Part shown: positions 18,601 through 27,739 of the stretch, piece after piece
How positions within the stretch are numbered: position 1 is the stretch's first letter
Layout: each line of letters opens with the position of its first letter
Origin: Closterium sp. Naga37s-1
Lineage: Eukaryota; Streptophyta; Zygnematophyceae; Desmidiales; Closteriaceae
Assembly (NCBI GenBank): GCA_947471745.1
Contig: CANJKZ010000114.1
Coordinates: forward strand, 496,001 to 560,000
Direction of reading: 5' to 3'
DNA length: 64,000 bases
Position numbers and translations under genes: made by a program
Notes under the pieces: model-generated
Told to the model about the DNA's origin: nothing
Seen by the model: only the letters and a program-made list of their open reading frames with translations
The model's database searches: none

Positions 18601-21600
18601 CCCCCAGGCTCCACACCCCCAGGCTCCACACCCCCAGGCTCCATACCCCCAGGCTCCACACCCCCAGGCTCCACACCCCCAGGCTCAGCACCCCCAGGCT
18701 CAGCACCCCCAGCAGGACGAGAGTCGACAGCTACCTCAACACGCTCAACCGGGTCTACCTGAGACACACCTGAGGGAGCGGCACCCTGAGGGGGGAGGGG
18801 GTCTGCAACAGCAGCACCTGGCGAGAGGAAGAGAGGCGGGGGGGGGAGCGGGGCAGTGCGGTAGGGGAAGAGGCGGTAGTAGGGGACGGACTCGTCAAAA
18901 GTGACGTCCTGGGAGGGCAAGACTCGGCGCGAGGTGGCGTGGTAAAACTGCCAACCAGACGCGTCCGGGACAAAGCCGAGGAAGACGCAGGGAACAGCAC
19001 GGGAGGAGAGCTTGTCCGCAGACGAATCGCGGACAAAAGCTCGAGACCCCCAGACCCGGAAACGCGACGCATCGCCAACCTCCCCCGTCCACAGTAGCGT
19101 GGGCGAGGTCTCCGGCAAGGAGACACGGGGCCAGAGGTTGAGTTGATGCGCAGCGTACCGGACCGCAAACGGCCACAGAAAGTGGGGGGCAGCCGCATGG
19201 ATCAAGGAGGTACGGGCAACCTCCATGACCAGGCCAATGCGGCGCTCCGCAACCCCATTCTGCTGTGGAGAAGCCGGAAGCGTGAACGACTGCTCAATGC
19301 CGTGCTCAGCACAGTAGGCTGCCAAGAGGTCGGAGGAGAACTCACCACCTCTGTCAGAGTGCAAGCGCAGGACAGGAAAGTCCGAGTGAAAACGCTCGCT
19401 GAGCTGGAGACGAGCTCGGCGGATCCAAGGGATCAAGACATCAGGGACCTCACCCTTGGTGCGCAAGGGGAAGACCGAGGTGTAGCGCGAGTAGTCGTCA
19501 ACAACTATCAGGAAGTACCTCTCCTGACCCTGACCACGGACGCGGGCTGGGCCCCACACGTCCATGTGGAGTGTCTGCAAGGGAGCAGTCGTCGGGGGGA
19601 ACGAGGAGGAGTGAGGAGCGGCGCGCTGCCGTCCCTCGACACAGGGGAGACAGGTAGGAGCAGGCGAGGGTGGGAGGGGAGGAAGGACCCTTGGCAGGCC
19701 AGAGACAAGGTACCTGGAGTGCATGGTACGAAGCCGCTGCACAGACGGGTGGCCAAGGCGGTGGTGCCAGAGGACAGTCTCGTGTGCCAACGAGCGACAC
19801 GAGCAGGGGGCGGACAGCTGACCTGACGCGGACGCAGTCGCAGCAACCTGAGGGGACTCAGTAGTCAGTGTGTACAGGTCCGACCCCGGCTGCCGAGTGA
19901 AGGTAGCCAAGTGACGGCCCGTACGAGCACACGTGCAGTGTGTCACGCGCTCGTAGGCAGGGGTGAACTGGTGAACACCCCCGTCCTGGAGTGCACAGCC
20001 TGCCACCAAGTTCGTAGAGAACGAGGGGAGGTGGAGACCTGACAGTGTGCCCGACGGGACCGCAGGGCAGGGAAGGACAGTGGAAGAGGTCGCAATGACC
20101 GGACCCCCAGAGGGGTCAGCAAGGGAGACAGCAACTGGTCGAGCAAGCGGCTCAAGGGCAGTGCGGTCACGAAAGAAGGAGCGAGAAGCACCTGAGTCCA
20201 GTGTGAAGGTGTGCAGTGCGGCAGTCGACGCAGTACCAAGGGGGGGAGACACACGAGCACCTAGAGCAGCAGCCTCACCAGCACCTGGGGTAGCCAACAC
20301 GCGAGTACCTGGAGCGGCAGACGCACTGGCCCTAATGCCCGGGTCGGGCGGCACACACAAGCACTCAGCACCCTCTCCACTAGTAGACATCACATACATG
20401 GCAGATAAAATAGCATCAAAGTCTAGAGCATAGATATCAATCCCCTTCTTCAGGAGATCAAGCCAGCGGGGCAGCTCAGTGGCCTGAGGGAACTGAACAC
20501 GCCAAGCGTCGTTGAGACGAGAGAAGCAGCGCTGTGTGGCGTGCGGTCGTCCACACTGCTGACCAGTGCGGTCACCAGTGCGAATGACGTACGTGCAGCT
20601 AAGACCACCCCCACCCCCGTGCTGAGAGTACCACTCACGGACCTCCTGGGGCGAGAGAGTGTGATGCTGGCCCTGGCCACCGCCAGCGCCTCCACGGCCA
20701 CCACCACCGCTGCCACCTCCTCGACCACCCCAACCCCTGCCGCCGCCTCGTCCACCGCCACCCCAACCGCCGCCTCCACTCCTGCCACCTCCCCCGCCGC
20801 TGCCGCCACCACCCCCACCGCTACCACTCGCCCCTCCAGCCGAGCCACCACCCCCACTGCCTCCACCGCCCCCACCGCCGCCTCCCCCGCCGTCACCGCC
20901 ACTACCCTTGCCCCCTTTGCCCTTGCCGCTGCGGCGTCCGCTCGAGGCAGACGCAGCGCCGACCTTCTCAGTACCAAGAAGGTCGACAGCAGCAGCAGAG
21001 GCGACAGAGGGAAGAAGGGGGGAAGGAGAACACCCCTCAAAGAACGGGGTACGGGGGTCGCCACGAGAGGCACCTACAGCGACTATGCTAGCCTCAACTG
21101 CAAGGAGCTCCTTCTCGAGGAGGGCAATGGTGAGCTCAGTGGGGCAACGAGCTAGGAAGTGGTCCCTGACAGCACGCAGTGTGTCAGGGAGGCGGGTGAC
21201 TAGGTGATAGAGAGTGAGCCAGAGTGGAGGGGGGTGCGTGGCAAGGAACTCAGCAGGCATGGCGGCACGGAAGCGGGCCTCACTAGTACGGAGGTGCGTG
21301 ATGAGGTCAGCGACTGTGTGAAAGGAGGCCAGGTCGGGAAACAGGTAGGGGAGGGAGAGACGGCCTAGTGCGGCAGAGGCAGGTGAGGAGTAGCGAGCAA
21401 CTACAGCTGTGTACAGTGCCGGTGCAGTCTTGTGCTGACCAAAGTGCTCGCGTTCGTCTATCGGCAGGGAGTTGCGAATGGCGAAGCGAGCGTGGGCATC
21501 ACGAGTCTGCCACTGTGAGCGAGCAGTGCTGTCAGCAGTAGCAGCAGGGGCAGTGACAAGGCCTAGGGCGTGATCGTACAGTGAGATGTCATCCTTGGCT

Positions 21601-21695
21601 GTGAGCTGTAGGTAGAGGTGCAGGTCATCGAGCCAGGTGTCAAACTTCACAGGGCGGCCCTCAGCATCGAACACGAGAACCTGTGGGCTAGCCAT
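15624..21695 (-). CDS. Copia B gag-pol polyprotein, 2023 residues
   Basis: This is one uninterrupted frame starting MASPQVLVFDAEGRP. In order it holds Gag (about 1-210), a Gly-rich tract (about 260-345) and a zinc-knuckle-like segment with spacing C-X13-C-X3-H-X4-C (about 370-400). The aspartic protease DSGAS follows, then integrase with a His/Cys region and core residues in MDVWGP, HSDRGGEF and NGVAERR. A linker carries 11-residue repeats. Reverse transcriptase has YVDD, and RNase H has [15 protein letters not shown] and YVDNKAAI. All catalytic motifs I know for copia are present. Gag and Pol share one frame with no shift or stop between them, as usual for copia. Confidence 0.95.
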   Translation of the reverse strand: MASPQVLVFDAEGRPVKFDTWLDDLHLYLQLTAKDDISLYDHALGLVTAPAATADSTARSQWQTRDAHARFAIRNSLPIDEREHFGQHKTAPALYTAVVARYSSPASAALGRLSLPYLFPDLASFHTVADLITHLRTSEARFRAAMPAEFLATHPPPLWLTLYHLVTRLPDTLRAVRDHFLARCPTELTIALLEKELLAVEASIVAVGASRGDPRTPFFEGCSPSPLLPSVASAAAVDLLGTEKVGAASASSGRRSGKGKGGKGSGGDGGGGGGGGGGGSGGGGSAGGASGSGGGGGGSGGGGGRSGGGGWGGGGRGGGRGWGGRGGGSGGGGRGGAGGGQGQHHTLSPQEVREWYSQHGGGGGLSCTYVIRTGDRTGQQCGRPHATQRCFSRLNDAWRVQFPQATELPRWLDLLKKGIDIYALDFDAILSAMYVMSTSGEGAECLCVPPDPGIRASASAAPGTRVLATPGAGEAAALGARVSPPLGTASTAALHTFTLDSGASRSFFRDRTALEPLARPVAVSLADPSGGPVIATSSTVLPCPAVPSGTLSGLHLPSFSTNLVAGCALQDGGVHQFTPAYERVTHCTCARTGRHLATFTRQPGSDLYTLTTESPQVAATASASGQLSAPCSCRSLAHETVLWHHRLGHPSVQRLRTMHSRYLVSGLPRVLPPLPPSPAPTCLPCVEGRQRAAPHSSSFPPTTAPLQTLHMDVWGPARVRGQGQERYFLIVVDDYSRYTSVFPLRTKGEVPDVLIPWIRRARLQLSERFHSDFPVLRLHSDRGGEFSSDLLAAYCAEHGIEQSFTLPASPQQNGVAERRIGLVMEVARTSLIHAAAPHFLWPFAVRYAAHQLNLWPRVSLPETSPTLLWTGEVGDASRFRVWGSRAFVRDSSADKLSSRAVPCVFLGFVPDASGWQFYHATSRRVLPSQDVTFDESVPYYRLFPYRTAPLPPPPLFLSPGAAVADPLPPQGAAPSGVSQVDPVERVEVAVDSRPAGGAEPGGAEPGGVEPGGVEPGGMEPGGVEPGGVEPGGVELEGAELGGVEPRGTELRSPESGGSASGGTRSGSPAPGGALSSEQLRAWYLEYCSLRRGPARAGRTTGTGASTSSPVRELPSRERIREWYERRCTLRSGVPRVTNPAAVGAAAGAEDPGVGAAAGTEDPGVGAAAGAEDPGVGVAAGAEDPGVGAAAGAEDPGVGAAAGAEDPGVGAAAGAEDPGVGATAGAEDPGVGATAGAEDVGAGAAAGAADPGAGVPAGSGVAARSQPYFVPLLQQVLGQLPPPFPPPSLACPQPVQLQSALPSASSLLGPAPYTGPTGGLTERREPASRPASPESRPGSPVRTALSSRRVQRQRLPAVPGTHRMALRLSTAPQRVPLPSPPASSLPALPDPGSDSLRATSPAVTRLLATVVTDPSFESAAASALVAELVDFAARCRLDYAASLVAESESVCPPSVGGECALGTDVLEDRQEEFQCFAAALPHLVSMLVAPEGDPDAPDIPTPRSYAEAMAGPYSSQWQSAMDTEMASWKSTGTYVDEVPPPGANIVSGMWIFRVKRPPGSPPVFKARYVARGFSQREGVDFFQTFSPTPKMTTLRVLLHVAAQRDYELHSLDFSTAFLQGSLHEEIWLRRPPGFTGSFPPGTQWSLRRPVYGLRQAPREWHDTLRTTLAALGFAPSTADPSLFLRTDTSLPPFYVLVYVDDLVFATADTVALAHVKSELQKRHTCTDLGELTSYLGLRITRDRARRTITLTQSHMVQQVLQRFRFTYSSPQPTPLPTGHSLSALPSDESVEPSGPYPELVGCLMYLMTCTRPDLAYPLSILARYVAPGRHRKEHMDAAKRVLRYLCSTSGMGLVLGGRVPVVLTGHSDASWADDQATQRSSQGYSFSLGSGSVSWRSTRSSSVLSSSCEAEIYATAMAAQELRWLTYLLTDLGEQPRSPPVLYVDNKAAIALCEEHRLEHRTKHIALRYFLARELQQRGQLRLRYVASEANTADVFTKALQPCDHQRFCTLLGLVPTGPHLLTS
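17975..18270 (-). repeat. Copia B linker, 33-bp tandem repeat
   Basis: About nine to ten units of 33 bp encode GAEDPGVGAAA with small changes. They lie between integrase and reverse transcriptase. A second 15-bp repeat encoding GGVEP lies at 18560-18720. Confidence 0.9.
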
Positions 21696-21949
21696 AGGAA
21701 CAGTAGAAATAGCAGCAGTAGCGGTAGGAGAAGTAGGTAGGACGAACCAGGTAGGGCAGGGCGGCGCGGCTCGGTTCAGGTCGGGTCGCGGCTCGGCTGG
21801 GTGGCGCGGCTCGGCTCGGGGTGCGCGGCTCGGCTCAGGTCACGGCGGGGACGGGCCGCCCGCTCTCCCTCTTGTGCTGCGGCGGGAACGGGCCGCCCGG
21901 GGCCTCTGGGTGGTGGGCACGGGTCGGCGAGGTAGGCACGGGGCCGGTT

Positions 21950-22450
21950 GGGGCCCTAGAGGGGCGAGCGCGGGGCCGATCGGGGCCTGAGTGGGGCTAG
22001 CACGGGGCCAAACGGGGCCTTGACGGGGCTAGCAAGGGGCCGACGGGGCCTGAACGGGGCTAGCGCGGGGCCGACGGGGCCTGAAACGGGGCCGAAGGGG
22101 CCTGAAACGGGGCTAGCGCGGGCCCGATCGGGGCCTGAATGGGGCTAGCGCGGGGCCGACGGGGCCTGAGAGGGGCTAGCGCGGGGCCTACGGGGCCTGA
22201 GACGGGGCTAGCGCGGGCCGACGGGGCCTGAGAGGGGCTAGCGCGGGGCCGACGGGGCCTGAAAAGGGGCCGACGGGGCCTGAAACGGGGCTAGCGCGGG
22301 TCGACGGGGCCTGAGAGGGGCTAGCGTGGGGCCGACGGGGCCTGAAACGGGGCCGACGGGGCCTAAACGGGGCTAGCGCGGGGCCTGAACGGGGCCTTAA
22401 AGGGGCCGACGGGGCCTGAACGGGGCTAGCGCGGGGCCGTCAAGAGGGGC
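21950..22450 (-). repeat. Copia B leader, GC-rich tandem repeats
   Basis: Irregular tandem units built from GGGGCTAGCGCGGGGCC and GACGGGGCCTGAAACGG fill most of the untranslated leader between the primer site and gag. Confidence 0.85.
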
Positions 22451-22567
22451 CTCTAGGGGCGTGACACGCCGAGGCGCCCTAGGGCACGGGTAGGTAGGTA
22501 GGTAGGTAGTTACGTAGTGGTGGGCCCTTAGAAAATTTCGGTCCTAGGAAGGACCTGCTCTATACCA

Positions 22568-22699
22568 TGTTGGAATCACTGAACAGGAATGGATGAACTA
22601 GTAATGAAAAGAGTACAAGTACCTAACCCTAGAATTGTGTACCCCCTATAGGCTAACCCACTGTAGCCTAAACTAACACAACATATATAATGTTTGACA
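22568..22699 (-). repeat. Copia B 5' LTR
   Basis: This is a 132-bp LTR. The adjacent minus-strand TGGTATAGAGC (22567-22557) is the primer binding site for initiator tRNA-Met. Confidence 0.95.
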
Positions 22700-22704
22700 C
22701 CCAC

Positions 22705-23090
22705 AGGTGACTCGTCCCACGTGCAGTCTTCGGGCTGTCCCCAACGTGGAAGTTTAGGCGGTGGAGCTTCGACGTACACATCGGCGGGCTTGTCGGACTC
22801 CGGTTCAGACAGCCACTCAACGTCGCTGGCAGCAGGAGCTGGAGCACGGGCCGTTTGCCCGTGTAAGCGGTACTCGTAACGGTAGCAGGTGGATTCGGAG
22901 GAGCAGGAGGAGCGGGAGGAGCAGGAGGAGCAGGTGGAGCAAGTGGAGCAGGGCGTTCAGGCGACGCTGGAGGCGCTGGTGGCTCTGGAGGCTCTGGAGG
23001 CTCACGGGTATACCACCCGTCGTCGGTTAATCGCCATGCGCGCTTGGGTTTTTTCTTAAAGAGGAAGTGGGTCCCGGTGAATTTTGCCAT
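22705..23090 (-). pseudogene. Pogo-like transposase 5' exon, Pro-rich, cut by copia B
   Basis: The frame starts at the ATG at 23090 (MAKFTGTHFLFKKKPKRAW). It runs through a PPAPPAPP tract, and after a frame change it continues VYVEAPPPKLPRWGQPEDC to the copia B target site. It resumes at 15310 with GADDGVAADEQP and an acidic stretch. The frame change in the repeat tract suggests decay or a missed intron. Confidence 0.55.
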
Positions 23091-23622
23091 GGCTTCGCCA
23101 GCCAGGCGGGCTTGAGCAAGAAACTGAATGAAAAACTGAAAGTGGGGGTGCAGAAATGGGAAACAGAGAGGACCCCTGCAGGGTTGGCAGCTCGGGGTCC
23201 TCGTCAATGACAGGCGGGAAACCCCCGCCTGAACCCGCAGAGGACCCTGCGTGGCAGCATAATCGCACCGCTGGCAGGGAATCGTCCGCACCCTTCGAGA
23301 GGGTTCATATGAAATGCACATGCCACGCAGCGCATGACGCTGTGATTGGGCCGCACGACAAGTTTTGTATCACCGCTGGCAAGTGCGATGCTTCTAGACG
23401 AAATTGTGGGGTGGGAAACCAAAGCGCGTTGATGTTTTCGCCTGGAATTCATGCACGATCCCACGTGAGGCATGGTCGACTGTATTCGCCATACTGAGAG
23501 CTTCAATCTCGTATGATTAGAAAGTGAATTTCATTTTAACATATTTGACGCGCATGCGCTTACAAATTTTACTAAATTACAAGCGCACCCCCCTAAAAAA
23601 CATTGTTTTTATTATAAGCGCA
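23091..23622. other. Pogo element 5' non-coding end
   Basis: This lies between the transposase start and the right inverted repeat and has subterminal AAGCGCA-type repeats near 23545-23615. Nothing else was recognised. Confidence 0.45.
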
Positions 23623-23650
23623 CCTGCGCTTCTATCCGGGGTGATACGGT
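23623..23650 (-). repeat. Pogo element terminal inverted repeat, right
   Basis: This is the reverse complement of 13200-13227, with a nearby internal GCGCATGCGCTT also found inside the left end. Confidence 0.8.
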
Positions 23651-24071
23651 CGTCCAACCACCCGATTTGTCGCAGGTTGAGTTTCGGTTGGGCTCGCAGG
23701 TACTGTAGTGAATTATGATCTGTTCGTATCGTAACGTCGGCTCCTGTCAGGTAGCAGCGCCAGGTACGAAATGCACGGACGATGGCCAACATTTCTTTGT
23801 CGTGGACCGGGTAGTTGCGCTCGGGTGCCTGCATCTTGTGTGACTCGTACGCGATGGGTTGCAGACCTTTGCCAGAATTCTGTAGAAGGACGACGCCAAC
23901 GGCGAAATCGCTGGCGTCCGTTACGACTTCGAATGGTCGAGATGGGTCCGCGAGCCGAAGTACCGGGGGTGAACTCAAAATCTTTTTGCTCTCGTCGAAA
24001 GCTGACTGTTCTCTCCCCCCCACGAGAAAAGCGCCCCTTTGTGCAGAAGGTCGGTTAATGGCTTGGTTGTT
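23651..24071 (-). pseudogene. Gypsy RNase H, N-terminal part
   Basis: The minus strand reads SAFDESKKILSSPPVLRLAD, then VVTDASDFAVGVVLLQ, IAYESHKMQAPERNYPVHDK and IRTDHNSLQYLRAQPKLN, a typical gypsy RNase H. It is broken by a frame change near 24003 and by the pogo insertion at its end. Confidence 0.88.
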
Positions 24072-25085
24072 AACGGGAATGGAATGTTGGCCCCGCACTC
24101 GCTTGGGCAACGCTGACGACTTGGTCGGATGTACGGGAGAAGCAGCCGACCGTTCACAGTGGGAGAGCTGCTCGGCGGGCTTCGTCGAGCTGCAGGGGAC
24201 CGCTGTGGTGTTGCTATCGACCAGGGAGCTCGACAGCTGCAGCTGACTGGGCTGGGCGACGGGTGGGCCGTCGACCAGGAGGAGCAGTTCGACCGGGACG
24301 TTGACGGAGCAATCCGTCGACCTGACAAGTGAGCAACAGTCAATGAGGGGAGCTCGGCAACAACAGCTGACAGTTCTGGTCGACGGAAGGGGTCCGTCGA
24401 CCAGGGGGTAGCTCGACAGGAGCTGTGGTCGACCAGGGGCACTTGGTGGTCGACCAGAGGCACCTGGTGGTCGACCAGAGGCACTGGTGGTCGAGCAGAG
24501 CACCTGGTGGTCGACCAGGTCGACCAGGTAACCTGCTCGGCGAGTTCTGCGGAGGCACGCGAACGTCGTCGAGGTCGGGATGGCGAAGGCGACTTCGGGT
24601 TGGTATCCCGAAGTCGATGTGGCTCGTTAGGCGCAGACAACAGCCGACGGATGCACAACGGTGCAAGTCGGGCCAATCGACTGCGCGCACCTGCGAGTGT
24701 GCGCAATGCTGTCTTCTACGGGGCAACGATGGACAGCCGCTTTGCTGCAGCGTTGGCACACCGTCGACCTGCAGTTTTGGCAGGTCGCCCTTCTGCAGTG
24801 CTGGCGCGGCTCTTCTACGCAATGCTGGCAGGCGGTCGACCAAGCCGTGCTGGCGGTCGACCAGGCTAGTTGCAGAGTTGCTAGGTGCCTGATGTAGTCA
24901 TTGTTGCTATTGCTTGTTTGATCATTCTGTGATTTTCGACTTTGCTAGTGGAAACTCTTGCCGATTTCTCTTGTGAATGTGCAAGCACTAAGGAACTAAG
25001 CAAAGCTACGATCACTCCTAGTAGTTCGTGCCAACCCCCCCCGTAGTCTAGCTCATTACCTTGTAGAGTGAATCTCCGCATTGGT
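24072..25085. mobile_element. Unclassified insertion of about 1.0 kb in the gypsy RT/RNase H region
   Basis: It separates gypsy RRFVPNMVGVT (ending near 25086) from TKPLTDLLHKG (starting near 24070), residues that are adjacent in related elements. It contains many GTCGACCAG units, especially 24430-24530 and 24830-24865. No convincing coding frame or terminal repeat was found. AACC lies at both borders and could be a short target duplication. Confidence 0.5.
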
Positions 25086-25089
25086 TACC

Positions 25090-25960
25090 CCCACCATGTT
25101 GGGGACAAACCGGCGGACGTGATTTACAATCCCGAGAAACTCTGCAGCTCCGCGACGTTCGTCGACGGCTTCCACTGTGAAATTGCCGTCACTTTGCGAG
25201 GGTCAAATTTAATACCCTCGCATGAAACCACGTGCCCCACGAACTCCAGCTCCGGCTTCAGAAACCCGCACTTGGAGACCTTAGTAATTAGACGGTTTTG
25301 TTATAAGCGCCAAAACACCTCCTCCAACTCCTTGAAATTATCCCCCCGAGTCTTGCTGTACACCAGAATGTCGTCCAGGTAAACGATGACTTTTTTGTCG
25401 AGCAGGTCCCAAAACACCCCATTCATGGTTAGCTGGAATGTCGAAGGCGCGTTCGTCAGGCCGAACGGCATTTCTGTATACTCGTAACTGCCGTATCGTG
25501 TGTGAAAATCAGTCTTCGGGCAGTCGTCAGCGAACACTCGAATCTGGTGGTAGCCAACTCGCATATCGATTTTCGAGAAGTAGCGAGCCCCGCGAAGCTG
25601 ATCCAGCAGGTCGTCCGCTCACGGAATTGGGTAACGCGACTTGATAGTGACCCGATTCAGCGCTCGATAGTCGATGCACATGCGCAGGCCTCTGTCCTTC
25701 TTCGGTGTGAACAGTATCATGGCGGCGAATGGTGACGTGCTAAGGTAACCAGCTGTTTCCGCAACTCGTCAAGCTCCGGTTGGCTGAGCCGCCACTGCGT
25801 CCGAACGGTTGGTTGCGCGCCGGGCTCCAGCTCGATCCTGTGGTCTTCTGGTCGCTGAGGTGGCAAGCCGTCAGGGAGGTCATCCGCGAATATTTTGAGA
25901 TACCTCCGAATTATGCTCGCCAGGTCCTCTGGTACAGCAGCGCAGAGCGGGTCAATGTCG
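25090..25960 (-). pseudogene. Gypsy reverse transcriptase
   Basis: The minus strand reads [62 protein letters not shown] and GFLKPELEFVGHVVS, the ordered RT motifs of Ty3/gypsy with the YLDD active site. Frames shift at about 25300 and 25630. Confidence 0.9.
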
Positions 25961-26710
25961 GCGATTTTCTCGGATTAGGGTTAGATGTTTTTGTGAAACG
26001 TAGCAGCACGAGAACGTGAGTACGGATCTTTGTTGCCTGACTTACATATGACTAGGTCAAGGTCCCGAGACTAGGTCAAGGTCAGATAGAGGTCGTAAAC
26101 ATATATAACAAAATGTAAATGCATATTGGAAAAATGGTCAAAACAAACAAACCCGCAAAAAGTGTACATAGGAAACAAGTTCCTTATTTAGCGGATAACC
26201 TACAGCAGGGTTGGGGAACACTCTATGCTGGGGGGGAGCGCATGCCAGGGTGGATGGACAATTCTCGTACGTATCAAAGAGGAGGAGACGCAACAAGGTA
26301 GCCAGCTTAATGCGGGAGATAGTGCACCGCTGTTTTTTTTGCAGATTGTTTTTTCCTCTGCCATACATTTTTAAGGCGATGACGAACAAGGAATTGAATC
26401 TGGGAATGTTGGTATGGCACTGACCTGCTGCAACATACCCCGTTGCTCTAGTAGTCTATGTCGGCCTCGCCGTTCCCGAGAGTGCACACTTGCCTCCACA
26501 CCCTGAGACGGTTGGCACCCCCATCATCCATGATTTCTACAAGCCAATAGCAGGTAGGCGATGGCGCCTCATGTATTCATTCCTAATATGCTTCCCGAAG
26601 TACTTTTGCCTCTGGTCTACTTTATTTGATATCCCTCGCTGCAAGGATGGCCACTGGAATGGGGTCATGCCTCCTCTCATCCACAATTCGTTGCTCATGC
26701 TTCCATTTTG
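25961..26710. other. Non-coding stretch
   Basis: No conserved coding frame, LTR or RNA gene was recognised. Confidence 0.4.
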
Positions 26711-26717
26711 CCTCCCG

Positions 26718-26782
26718 TTGTTTGTTTGTTTGTTTGTTTGTTTGTTTGTTTGTTTGTTTGTTTGTTTGTTTTGCTTGTTTGC

Positions 26783-26864
<82 letters not shown>

Positions 26865-26884
26865 GTTTTTTTTTTTTTTTTTTT
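26718..26884. repeat. (TTTG)n, (GTT)n and poly-T microsatellite cluster
   Basis: About thirteen TTTG units (26718-26770) are followed by about 27 GTT units (26786-26865) and a T-run. Apparent Asn/Thr/Val/Leu-rich frames here are artefacts of the repeats. Confidence 0.95.
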
Positions 26885-26889
26885 CGCAG

Positions 26890-27355
26890 GTGGTGTGCAT
26901 CATCCTTCACGACTATGGTGTGACGGTGCCAGCACAAACCCTCTCAGGTCGGCACTTGTGCCTTCTCCCAAACCAGCGCCAACAGCATTCAAGGGCACCA
27001 ATGCACCTCTCTCCTGCATCTGTATGGCGGATTGAACGTCATTGAATAGCCTTTCCGATCGTTTGAACAATCTCTTGCTCGGGGCATGTAGCGGTGTCAA
27101 ATAGCAGGATCGTAGAGGATGGGCTGCATCACCCAACAACTGGTAATCACCAAGATTTTTATTTCTCTAGCCGCTCATATAACTTGCCATTGACAAATAC
27201 TCGGTGATCATGTACTGCTCCAGGGTAGCCCACCATGTAATCCCAAATAAATCCTTTCTCATCACACGTCACTTGCAACTACACTGAATAATGGGATTTG
27301 CGGTTGAAGTAATTTGTGCACGATGTTCCACCGTTTGCACCGCCTAAACGAAATA
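26890..27355 (-). pseudogene. PIF/Harbinger (HARBI1-like) transposase relic
   Basis: The minus strand reads NYFNRKSHYSV, a stop, then LQVTCDEKGFIWDYMVGYPG and VHDHRVFVNGKLYERLEK. After another stop it reads QLLGDAAHPLRSCYLTPL and ERLFNDVQSAIQMQERGAL. These match the order of DDE_4 transposase motifs, including the Asp of GDAAHP and the Glu of the ER motif. At the usual DGTH first Asp the sequence reads NGGT. It is a dead fragment. Confidence 0.72.
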
Positions 27356-27542
27356 CAAACGACCAAGTGTTCCAACTGGGTTCCGCACGATGACGACGTC
27401 GCAGAACTAATGGCGAAGCTCGTGAAGCCCGGCAAAAACTGTCACCACACCTAGTTCCGATCTGTGCCTTGGTTAGTACCGGCCAGTTTCCAAATGTTCC
27501 ACGGCCTTAGATTGTATTTCATGTCAGAAGTAGTAGGAGTAC

Positions 27543-27566
27543 GGCCTAGGCTTAGTAGCCTAGGCC
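27543..27566. repeat. Perfect palindrome with 6-nt loop
   Basis: GGCCTAGGC and GCCTAGGCC flank TTAGTA. Their role is unknown. Confidence 0.85.
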
Positions 27567-27607
27567 ACAGTAGGACTAGTAACGAGGAGCCAAGTACGAG
27601 CTAGGAA

Positions 27608-27737
27608 TGTGTGTAGGAACAGAATTGAGAAGGAATGATTGAACTAGCAAGCAGCAGGATACAAATAGCAAACCCTAAGGGGCTGTACTCACTATTGAGT
27701 ACCCCACTGCAGGCTACACAAACAACATATTCTGACA
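27608..27737 (-). repeat. Diverged solo LTR of the copia A/B family
   Basis: This 130-bp stretch aligns along its length with the 132-bp copia B LTR, sharing GGAATGATTGAACTAGCAA, AACCCTA, GTACCCCACTG and ending CTGACA. No coding sequence flanks it and no target duplication was visible. Confidence 0.7.
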
Positions 27738-27739
27738 TT

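Larger units (their letters stand above)
15316..22699 (-). mobile_element. Copia B: full-length, apparently intact Ty1/copia retrotransposon
   Basis: This 7384-bp element has identical 132-bp LTRs at 15316-15447 and 22568-22699. The target duplication CCCAC lies at 15311-15315 and 22700-22704. A primer site resembling initiator tRNA-Met, a polypurine tract and a single open gag-pol frame are present. It inserted within the pogo transposase gene in the same orientation as that gene. Identical LTRs and an unbroken frame make it the best candidate for a currently mobile element here. Confidence 0.96.
13200..23650 (-). mobile_element. Pogo-type (Tc1/mariner superfamily) DNA transposon, interrupted by copia B
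   Basis: Near-perfect terminal inverted repeats at 13200-13227 and 23623-23650 share GGATAGAAGCGCAGG. Subterminal AAGCGCA/TGCGCTT motifs recur inside both ends. Between them is a pogo-like transposase gene on the minus strand. Without copia B the element is about 3.07 kb. The ends lie inside gypsy RNase H sequence, so it inserted into that element. The target duplication could not be fixed because the inverted repeat seems to run into the flanks. Confidence 0.8.
11640..25960 (-). mobile_element. Decayed Ty3/gypsy retrotransposon split by later insertions
   Basis: Minus-strand pieces appear in gypsy order: reverse transcriptase (25960-25090), RNase H (24070-23645 continuing at 13200-13020), then integrase (12840-11786). 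Two later insertions, 24072-25085 and 13200-23650, interrupt it. Gag, protease and the LTR ends were not recognised. Many stops and frameshifts show that it is dead. Confidence 0.85.

Noticed and set aside
22696..23321. Independent Pro-rich gene upstream of copia B
   Set aside because: It lies between the pogo inverted repeat and the rest of the transposase and continues across copia B at 15310, so it is the transposase 5' exon.
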